Below are positions 44,901-53,382 of a DNA stretch of 64,000 nt, one piece after another (the stretch's first letter is position 1; the number at the start of each line of letters is the position of its first letter). The DNA comes from Madurella fahalii (Eukaryota > Ascomycota > Sordariomycetes > Sordariales): contig CM056874.1 of NCBI GenBank assembly GCA_029876055.1, forward strand, positions 8,060,001 to 8,124,000, written 5' to 3'. The notes under the pieces were generated by a model. It had not been told where the DNA came from. It searched no databases and saw only the letters and a list, made by a program, of their open reading frames with translations. The translations under genes and the position numbers were made by a program.

Positions 44901-45588
44901 CTAACTTTTCCGTACCAGCTGCGAACGTGAGAACGAGTGGCTCGACGAAGCTCCTTACTACATTGACACCTCGCTCGTCCCACGCGGCGGTGCCCGCCGT
45001 CGCAAGAGCATGGAGCCGCGCGCCATTGGCAACCTCAACAGCATGCTCGTGCCCTCACCAGTCCGCACCTCGTCCTTTTCCCGTGGCTGCCGGACCGCGC
45101 CAACCACCCCAGCCCACAACCGGCGCGCCAGCGCTCTCTGGATTCGCACCCCAGACGAATCGCGGGCCGACGAATCTGGACACAATTCGGAAAATAGCGA
45201 CGACGATGGCGATAGCACGGAGGATCATGGACACCAGTGGTCTGCCCCGTTGACTCCGGTCCCCAAGACCCCCGCCCCAGAAGCCATTGCCCGCTTCGTG
45301 GCCAACATCAGCCCCGGCTCGGAGTCTCCTTCCACTGACGACAGCGAGGACCCGCTGACCCGCGACATCGAGGAGGAGGATAGAGATGATAGCAGTAATG
45401 AGAACAACAGGCAGGCAATGCTCCTGCGCACGTGCCCGCCGAAGCGGACCACCTTTGTCGAGCCGGCCCAGGGCATCCTGAACAGGGAGAAGGACGAGCG
45501 CGTGCTCATGAGGCTCATGGCTGCGCGCCGGAAGAGCCTACAGTTTGCGCCCAAAGTGGGCAGCCCGTTGGCCAAGTCCTGGAGGTAG
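41928..45588 (+). CDS. BRCT protein with AT-hooks, KEN box and CDK-site array
   Basis: Two exons, 41928-44860 and 44919-45588; 1200 aa. The N-terminal 160 residues are Lys/Arg/Thr/Ala-rich with three AT-hook cores: GRGRPKK at 89-95, SRGRPKK at 116-122 and TRGRP at 157-161. A KEN box lies at 189-191. Nine S/T-P-x-K/R sites fall between residues 252 and 418. A single BRCT domain spans about 890-985 (RGAVVFVDVHT, GITHVVYKDGGKRTLEKV, CVGVSWVLDCERENEWLDE) and is interrupted by the 58-nt intron. The rest is acidic and disordered. BRCT domains bind phosphopeptides in DNA-damage and chromatin proteins; AT-hooks bind the minor groove of AT-rich DNA. This suggests a chromatin or cell-cycle role, but I do not recognise a named orthologue. 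Confidence 0.88.
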
Positions 45589-46212
45589 AGTGCGCATATG
45601 TGCCTTTTATTGTACATGCTTGTAATCGTGTGGATGGGTGGATGAGCCGGTGATCCTTCCATGTTTTGGGGTTTCTAAAGGGTAGGAAGTGTATCCCCTC
45701 GTATACAGGAGCAGACGGAACTGGATCGGGGTGTCACTCATTTAGAATGGTGTTGATGGGTTTGGATGGGATGGCGTTGGACGAGGTGCTTGGTTGTAAG
45801 AGACTTCTCGGAGGCAATGCAAAATTTGATTTCGTACGCGCGTGAGAATTGGGTTCTTGCTGTGGTTTGAAGTGTTACGCGCGGCGTGTGGAGTTGGGAG
45901 GGCTATAGCACCCGGCACTATCACAGCAAATGGCAGGCCACGGGTTCCGTATTTAGGCGGAACCTCCAAACCCATTGACGGTGCGGAGAAGCAAGGGGGA
46001 CGGACTATGTTAACCTGCAGCAGATATCTCAATTTTGAATGCCCTCTTCTCCTGATTATGTATGCAGATCCAAAACCGAGACGAGAGCCGGGAACCGACT
46101 CGACGCCGAAAACGCCCTTGCTATGCGCTGACCAGTATAGAGTAGACAGATACCGACCATGGCCCTCCCAGGTGTCACACACGCCATTGAACCCAGTTTT
46201 GCGAAGATGGTA
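45589..46212. other. Convergent 3' spacer, BRCT gene and DUF155 gene
   Basis: 624 bp between two stop codons, which should contain both 3' UTRs. No gene or motif was recognised. Confidence 0.5.
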
Positions 46213-48231
46213 TCACACGCCGGCAAACGTCGTCCCGACAATCTCCCTGCCACAAACCGCCTCCCTCTCCCTCTCCCCCAACCTGGCGCTCCACAGCCTC
46301 AACTCCTCCAGCGATACGTTCCCCTCGGTTATCAGCCGCCTTAGACCGGCCAACCCCTCGTCATTCTTCCCATCGCCATTCCCATCCCCACCGCCAATGA
46401 CATTTCCCGGCCCGCTGCCGCCACTCTCGCTTCCTTTACTCCTCGACAGCATGCCAAACCGCAACCCGACCTCCGAGACGGTGACAACAATGCTGATGAC
46501 GATGAGGATGATGATGATCCAGGTGATGTTACTCATCTTGGCGTCGGCGACACTATCCGCCAGAATATCGGCCAAGTCCAAGAAGACGCGGCAGCGCTCG
46601 TTGAGCACCTTGATGCGCGGGTCGATCTCGAGGTACTCGCGGATGGCGACGTAGAGGGGGTGCAGGGTGGGCTCCGAGTCCCAGAAGAAGTTGGGGACGT
46701 CGAGGATGTTGGATGCTGGACGGAGTAATTGTCAGTCGGGGTTGGTTGGCTGGGGACAATAAAGGAAGGCGGGGAGGAAGAAGCTTACAGAGATTGATAT
46801 CTACGCGGGACTTGAACAGCCGTCCCAAGATCTTAACAATCTCCGTGCGTGTCATATTCAGCTCTCCTGTGAGGGCCAGCCGTTTGGGCACGTGCTGGGC
46901 ATCGAGCATCGTCTCGGACATGCGCTCCTCGAAGAAGCACAGCTTGGTGCTCTGCGCGATGGCGTGGCTGATGGTTAGCTTAACCATGTGGTCGGACCGC
47001 GGTAGCAACGTGATCATGTCGTTGAAAACGCGGGGGCGCTTCACGTCGGGGCTGTACTCGAAGTGGAACTCTTCCGTCTCGAAATCGATCTCGTCAAGCG
47101 GCCGCGTGGCGAGGGACACGCCAGTCTCATTCTCGGCAAAGGTAAGGTCGCCAAGTATGTCCTTCTCTTGACGCTCGGTGAAGTTCCAAAAGACGACTAC
47201 CCCGTAGGAGAAAACAAACATCTCGCCAAAATTCTTGGCGTCGGGGACGAGGCGGTTGATGGGGCTAACTGTCACCTGTCCAGGATCACCGTCACCGGCG
47301 GACGTGTCTGTGTGCTCGAGGTGATCGGGAGTGCCTGTTGCCTGTTGCAGGACTGCTTCCATACCAGGGTTACCTCCCAACCCTTGTGTGCCGTACGAAT
47401 ACTCGTCCCAGAAGCCCTCGTGCTCGTCCCGACGCTCGCTGCGCTCAATCTCGAGATCCAGCACCGTCTTTCCAGTCCCTGGTGTCTTCAGGATGGGCCG
47501 GCTCCTCAGGCGGAACCCCTCGACGCCTGGGAGCAATGGCAGGTGATATACCGCGTACAGGCAGTCGTCGTATATCTTCGTCTTCGCTTCGTGCTTGGTC
47601 CTCAAAAACTCGGCCGTCGCCCGTATCTTGTACGCCTGGGCGGTGCTGTAGGCCGTCAGCCGCGCAACCTTCTCGCCCCGCTGCACCTTAGGCAAACGCT
47701 CTGCATAGCTCTTCCCGCGGATACCACCCCGTTTCCTCAGGACGTCCAGCTCCTCGTCCTTGAGCGGCCGGTTCTCGTCGATGGCACCACGGAATAAAGA
47801 CTCCTGGTGCTGCAGCTCGTCCTCGGGCACGTCGTCGTCCTTCTCCTCGGGCGCCTCGGGGAGCAGCACGAGCTTTTCGCTGACTTTGGTTGTCCGTGAC
47901 GGGACATTCTGCTGGCCCGTCCTGGCGGAAGCGAGAGTCGGGAGACCACCATGGCTGGGGCGACGCATGGCGCGTGGGCGCGGGCCGGGTGGGACCCGGG
48001 GCTGGCCTGACGGTATGTCTGATGAGTATTGGAGTACATTGTCGACAGAGATGAGGCGGGTGCTCGGTCTGGCAGCGCTGCCCATGTTTCCGGGCCGTTG
48101 GGCTCCACCGCGGAGGAGAGGACGCTCGCGAGAATCAGTCACCTGATGAATTGCTGTCAGCGCAAGACAGGCCAATAGGTGCGATCGGGTTCTCTGACTA
48201 GGACTGCGGGGCCTCTTTTATTAGACGCCAT
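46213..48231 (-). CDS. DUF155 protein (RMD1/RMD8/Sif2-like)
   Basis: Proposed exons on the minus strand: 48199-48231, 46789-48142 and 46213-46715; 629 aa. The 33-nt first exon supplies MASNKRGPAVL, because the main exon has no ATG before GNMGSAARPS; its donor could be GTCAGA or, equally in frame, GTCCTA nine nt earlier. The DUF155 domain (about 190-510) includes TAYSTAQAYKI, MFVFSYGVVVFWNF, DMITLLPRSDHMVKLTISHA and HPLYVAIREYLEID, followed by a coiled segment and one transmembrane helix, ITWIIIILIVISIVVTV, near residue 545. Relatives are yeast Rmd1/Rmd8 and fission yeast Sad1-interacting factors; mitochondrial RMND1 is a more distant relation. The molecular function is not established. Confidence 0.88.
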
Positions 48232-49136
48232 CTTGAGCGGGGTATCAATATGGTATCGCCAGCTCTGGCCGTCTGTCCTTGGGTTTGCAACCAATTGATT
48301 GCTTCGTCGGAAGAGTTAACTGCAATCTGTGAACATGGTGGCCCCCCCCCGCGAGCAGCTGGTGGTATGATGGACGGTCGGTATCGGGCTGGTCCGTGAG
48401 AGAGGCCGCTGCAATCCGTCGGCGCAACAGCAGTCAGGAGGCCCGGCTGTCGGCCTCGATACTGGGGGTGGAGGCGGTTTGTGTTGGTTGATGAAAAAGA
48501 GGTGTCGAATCAGCTTTGCACGCTGGCATCCCCAGATATTCGGGAAGCCAAGCGACGTCATTGCGCAGCGCCCCACTGACACACAACCTCCCCACAACTC
48601 TCTGATCACAAGCCGACAATAGTGCAGAAGAGATATATAGAGTGTTGTGCATATACTTGGATGAGCATTAATGGCCTCTATCACGTTGGCCTTTGGCTGC
48701 GGACTTCACATGTCGACCATGCCAGATGAACAGAAATCTCCATCTGAAGACGCAGCTCAGCCGAGAACCACGAAGCCACTTTTCCTGAAATACTCAATTT
48801 GAATATATGCTGAACACTATTGGATGTAGATAGGTACTGTACTTGAGAGACCTGTCAGCGCTGAATAGCCGGGTCGAGTACTCAGGCCCCGCGGCTAGTT
48901 GATTTCCGCCCAACACCAACCAGGACGTCCGTCGCCATGTCGCCCATTGACCGTTGCGCAGGGATCAATCCATAGCTAGGGGCCAAGACGCGTAGAGGCA
49001 GCGATAAGAACCGTCGTAAGAATCCGTCCAAGATCGAACCAGCTGTCCCCAAACGCCGCGCTGCGCCATATCCCCAAGCCGCCCCCTTCCCTATATTACT
49101 TGAATCCGAGTTCCAGCCCGCCTTCTCGGCTTTCTT
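48232..49136. other. Spacer upstream of DUF155 gene
   Basis: 905 bp between two minus-strand genes. It holds GTACTGTAC at 48834-48842 and a run of nine C at 48342-48350. No gene was recognised. Confidence 0.5.
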
Positions 49137-49561
49137 TCATCCATACCTCATCGGCTGGTTCGGGTTCGGCGGTCCGTTGCCCCATCCTTGCGGCGGCCCG
49201 TTTTGTGGCGGCCCGTTTTGTGGTGGCTGCATCTGTACCCCTTGGCCCCCTCCTCCGCGCATCCCCTGGACATCGGCTCGGTGCGACAGTGGCTGCTGGA
49301 AGTTGCAGATGCGACACGAAACGTCTTCGTAACCTTTCATGGAGAGCGGTATGATAGGCTGCGATGGAGTGAGGTTTAGCTTGAGAAATTGTGGTGCGAG
49401 TCGGGAGGAAAACATACGATGAAGCAGAATGTGAACCAGGGATGCGACTTGATGACGGATGCTGAGTAGTTCCCGCAATTATAACACCGGCAAACAAGAC
49501 CCTCGTAGCCTTCTACTTCCTTGCGGAAGGTGTGCTCACCGCAAGTGAATACGATGCACAT
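49137..49561 (-). CDS. Small zinc-ribbon protein
   Basis: Two exons, 49418-49561 and 49137-49358; 121 aa, with a 59-nt intron. Four regularly spaced Cys suggest one zinc site: CYNC at residues 26-29 and CRIC at 63-66, with extra Cys at 2, 7 and 24. Between the knuckles lies HPWFTFCFIPIIPLSMKGYED, a hydrophobic segment typical of a fungal zinc-ribbon family of unknown function (I believe the zinc_ribbon_15 type). The last 40 residues are Gly/Pro/Gln/Asn-rich with QNGPPQNGPPQ repeats and look disordered. Splicing joins two Cys-bearing halves in frame, which supports the model. It may be a peripheral membrane or vesicle protein; that is a guess from the hydrophobic patch. It is divergent from RPP1. 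Confidence 0.8.
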
Positions 49562-50625
49562 GATGCGCGGTGGGTGGAAGGAGTGCGCGGCCGGTTAGAT
49601 GGAGAGGCGTCCGCGAGCGAGAGTACGAACGAGATTGCAATGAAGTCGAGGTCAATGCTAGAAGAGGTCGGGGATATCCTAAATCCAGGATGCTCCTGAA
49701 GATATCGCCCGCAAAGATAGTGATCGCAAGGTGGCAAGTCTCGGGGTGGGATATAGGTGAAGTGGTGTGTTTAAGCCGGAAGGGAGACGACGCGAAATAA
49801 AAGAGGGCCAATCCATGACACTGGGAGCCGATAGGTCGCACCTGGATCAACGCCACGTGCGACACCAGCCAGCGTTTATTCCATGCTCTCCCACCCAACC
49901 CACTAAGAGGGAAATCCCACCCGTTACGTGTATAAGTCATTCCGTCTCATTTGCGGGGCTGCTGCCGAGAATTACGGTCACCATCCCAAACGAGGCCGGC
50001 AAGAACAAAGTGAGATACACGGGATGGCAGATGACGGATGCGCGTATCAAGACGGTAATTCACTTACAACGCACCGAGGAATGCTTCCGCTGTACACCGA
50101 AGCCAAGCTAAGTATCAAGGGCGGTTGAAACTGCTGCCATCCTCTACCTTGCATTGCAAGTTCGTCCCGCCAGAACCTGCCCTCGGAGATTCAGGTTTGT
50201 GGTTGCTCTAGCGGTGACAACGCCACAGTCACAGTAGACGTGAGTTCGACGGGCTTGGAGCTTGCGTGTCAAACGAGGCAGTACAGATCTGGGCGTAATT
50301 TCAAGCCGGGATCCAGCTGCAGGAAATGTTGGCACGTGTTTCAATTGGCGGGCACGCAACAGCAGCCCCACCCCTTATCAACCCCACCAATCTCGAAATC
50401 TGCGATTTTGGATTCGCGATCCAAAGACAATGGCGCTGCAAGGAATTGGAATACAGGAAAAAACACACTAGGACAATTGACGCGGTATTCCAAAGGCTGT
50501 AATCTAGGTTCCCTGCAGCTTACCGTCTCTCCATTACCCACTCAAATCTCCCGACAGGGTTTCAGTTTCCAGACCGTAGCCAGCCATCAAGCAGCCGACC
50601 TCCCGATTAGATACACACCACCAGC
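49562..50625. other. Divergent spacer, zinc-ribbon gene and RPP1
   Basis: About 1.06 kb head-to-head. CACGTG occurs at about 49855 and again at about 50333, the latter some 290 bp before the RPP1 ATG. These E-box-like palindromes are candidate bHLH sites only. Confidence 0.5.
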
Positions 50626-51756
50626 ATGCTCTACGACCTCAACATTGCCTGGTCACCAGGCACGCCCGCAGCCGAGCTCGAGCGCACCCTCAAGTTCGCC
50701 AAAAACCTCGGCTACGACGTAGTCGCCCTCAACCACATCATCTCCGGGTCGATCCCAACCCAACCCAATCCCATCACCAACCCAATCCCGCAACTCACTC
50801 CTCCCCACTCATCCTACCCGGGAGGTTCAACAACAACCACCGCAGCAGCAACAGCAGCAGCAACAACAACCACAACAACAACAACAACAACAACCGTAAC
50901 CAACCTCTCCACAACCGCCGCCTCCTCTCTGCCGCCGCCCCAAAGCAGAGCTCTCCCGACCGCCCTCCGCCGCTGCACCCTGGTCATCACAGACCCGTCG
51001 ACAACCAACTACCGCCTCGCCGACTTCGCGCGGGCCTACGACCTGGTGGCGCTGCGGCCGACGTCGGACCGGTCCTTCTCGTGGGCGTGCCTGTCGACGA
51101 CGGAGGCCCCCGCGCTCATCTCACTTGACTTATCGGCCCATCTGCCCTACCACATCCACCACCGCACGGCCATGGCCGCCGTCCAGCGGGGCAGCCGCTT
51201 CGAGATCTGCTACGCGCAGGCCCTCCCACCCCCCCCCTCCCCCTGGGCCGCCGGCGCCGGCACCAGCCTACCCGGCGGAAGCGCGGCGGACGCGGCGCGC
51301 CAGCGCGCCAACTTCATCGGCAACGCCCAGTCCCTCATCCGGGCGACCAAGGGCCGCGGCATCGTGATCAGCAGCGAGGCGAGAGGCGTCCTCGGGCTGA
51401 GGGCGCCGGCGGATGTGGTGAATCTCATGGCTGTGTGGGGGTTGGGGCCGGAGAAGGGGTTCGCGGGCTTGGGGGAGGGTCCCCGGGCCGTTGTGGTGAA
51501 CGAGGGGGTTCGGAGGAGGGGGTTTAGGGGGGTTGTGGATATCGTGAAGCCTGTCGAGGGCGGTGAGGCTGTGGCGAAGAGATTGGACGGGGACGGGAAT
51601 GGGAAGAAGAAGCAGCAGCAGCAGCAGCAGCAGCAGGGACAAAAGAGGAAGAATGGAGATGGGGGTGGGGGTGGGAGTGGGGGAGGGAAGCAGCAGGAGA
51701 TGAGCAAGAGGCAGGCGAAAAAGATGAGGCGGGAGGGCCTGTCGGTAAAATCTTAA
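50626..51756 (+). CDS. RPP1: Rpp1, RNase P/MRP p30 subunit
   Basis: Single exon, 376 aa. The N terminus MLYDLNIAWSPG and FAKNLGYDVVALNH match the TIM-barrel p30 family, as do LVITDPSTTNYRLADFARAY, DLVALRPTSDRSFSWAC, DLSAHLPYHIHH and GIVISSEARGVLGLRAPADV. The protein is a shared subunit of RNase P, which makes tRNA 5' ends, and RNase MRP. Between residues about 50 and 105 is an unusual Pro- then Thr/Ala-rich insert encoded by CAACAA/CAGCAG repeats, with eleven consecutive Thr. The C-terminal 50 residues are Lys/Arg-rich with a run of eight Gln, then Gly-rich, and probably hold the nuclear or nucleolar signal. Confidence 0.94.
   Translation: MLYDLNIAWSPGTPAAELERTLKFAKNLGYDVVALNHIISGSIPTQPNPITNPIPQLTPPHSSYPGGSTTTTAAATAAATTTTTTTTTTTVTNLSTTAASSLPPPQSRALPTALRRCTLVITDPSTTNYRLADFARAYDLVALRPTSDRSFSWACLSTTEAPALISLDLSAHLPYHIHHRTAMAAVQRGSRFEICYAQALPPPPSPWAAGAGTSLPGGSAADAARQRANFIGNAQSLIRATKGRGIVISSEARGVLGLRAPADVVNLMAVWGLGPEKGFAGLGEGPRAVVVNEGVRRRGFRGVVDIVKPVEGGEAVAKRLDGDGNGKKKQQQQQQQQGQKRKNGDGGGGGSGGGKQQEMSKRQAKKMRREGLSVKS
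50825..50896 (+). repeat. CAA/ACA-type repeat in RPP1
   Basis: About 70 nt of near-perfect trinucleotide repeat, mainly ACA with GCA, which encode Thr and Ala in RPP1. It interrupts the p30 fold in a loop region. Confidence 0.8.
51610..51637 (+). repeat. CAG repeat in RPP1
   Basis: About eight CAG codons that encode Gln in the basic C-terminal tail of RPP1. Confidence 0.85.
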
Positions 51757-52194
51757 CCAGAAAGTTGCTCGACCTTGTTTGATTTGAGCTTCGTTCCGCT
51801 GTATACTACGCGCTAGTCTGCTAGCATTTACGATACCCCTATTTATAGACTTGTCTAAAGGACACAGTAAAATCACACAAGACACACACAGAAACTCCGA
51901 GATTTATTCTCCTTCTGTTATACTGACTTTAAGAAACGAAATGTGGCTCGCTTCCACCTGGGGGAGAGCGGCGTGTACAAGTGCTATATACAATTATGTA
52001 TGGCCAAACCAAGGCTGGAGTACAAACGACACTACCGCTGTAAACAACGACCGGTATAGTATCCAAAAAGAATAAATAAATCGTGAGAACCGAAAAGGGG
52101 TATAACATCATTGGGGCGTTTTGTGTATATCACATCTTCTTCGTTTTTATTTTCTCTCTTCTCTCTTCCAGCAGCTGCTCTGCCGCCCCCAGAT
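51757..52194. other. Convergent 3' spacer, RPP1 and secreted-protein gene
   Basis: 438 bp, AT-richer than the genes around it, which should hold both 3' UTRs. No gene was recognised. Confidence 0.5.
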
Positions 52195-53382
52195 CTACAC
52201 TCTCACGGCAGCAGCGGCAGCAGGGGTCTGCCGCGCCAAGTTTCCGAGGTTGATCTGGCTCGAGAGCGTTAGGCCCGAGACGTCGATTGTGATGCCAACG
52301 CCGGCGCCGTTAGCCACTGCCGGCGTCGCCGTCGGAGCCGGGGGAACCGCAGCCGACGCCACCGGGATCACGCCCGCGCTGCCACCGAAAGCGGCGTCGG
52401 GAATAACATTAGTTGCTACGGCGCCGCCGCCATTGCCCCCGAGGTTGAGTGTGCTGTCGAGCGAGCTGGCGATGCCGGGGAGAGGAGCTAGCGAGGTAGC
52501 AGACGTGGCGGCCGAAGTCAAGGTAGCTCCCGATAAAGACTCCGACGCGGGCGCACCAGCGATGGGTGGAGACGTGGGATCCGCGAGCCCAGGAGGCGTC
52601 TGGAGGGACGCCAGTGATGAGAGAGATGTTGCCGACGAACCGGAATCCGAGAGGCTGGGAAGTGGGGAAAGGGATGGCAGCGGCGCGAGAGACGTTACCG
52701 AGTCAGTAGCGGAGAGCCCCGGAGGCTGCACAAGCCCTTCAGATTGTGACGCCTGTGACTCAGCTGGCGGCAGCACTAGAGTCGAGCTTGCGCCGGCGAT
52801 GCCAGAAGAAACAGCCGGGTCCGAGGTAACTGGCGGGTTCTGCACTGCACTTGTCTTTCGGGCTTCGGATGGGACCGGAACTACCGACACGCCTACTCCG
52901 CCGCTGGCAACCACGCTGCCGGCAGGCGGAGGCGCTACCGCGGAGCCTGCCTCTCCTCCAAGCCCGGTTGAGGCCAAGTCACCGGCTTGGATTCCATCCA
53001 CAGCTCCATTGGCCTGACCAGGGCAGACCGTGACAGTTGACGCCGCGGCCGTGACGGTAACGGTTACCGCCGTCGCATTCAAACCAGCGCCCCCCGCCCC
53101 GGCGCCTCCCACGGTAATGGTCTGCCGGATTGTTTCGGTGACTGTTTGTCCACCTCCTCCAGCCACACGGTTGAACATGCTCATGAAGCCGTCCGCAATG
53201 TTCTGGCCACCTGTCTCGACCGCATTCTGGCGGCCGATAAGTCTCCCATTGCGCCGGTCGTACGCAGCCGCCTAGAGCTGTGTCAGCAGTTGCATTGAGT
53301 AGATTAGCCATAGACATCCTCTTACTTGAGCGAATGACAAGGAGCTCAGAATGAGTGTTAGAGACGGCACATGGGGTCTCAT
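52195..53382 (-). CDS. Secreted Ala/Ser/Val-rich low-complexity protein
   Basis: Two exons, 53326-53382 and 52195-53271; 377 aa. Exon 1 encodes exactly a signal peptide, MRPHVPSLTLILSSLSFAQ, and the 54-nt intron falls at the likely cleavage site. The mature protein starts AAAYDRRNGRLIGRQ and has a Thr/Val-rich stretch (TVTVTAAASTVTVCPG) and then almost only Ala, Gly, Pro, Ser, Thr, Val and Leu. It has a single Cys after the signal peptide, which argues against a disulfide-rich effector. There is no clear GPI signal: the C terminus ends AAAAAVRV after ISSQINLGNLARQ-type sequence, with only a weak hydrophobic end. It may be a cell-wall or matrix protein. I do not recognise a family. Confidence 0.72.
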
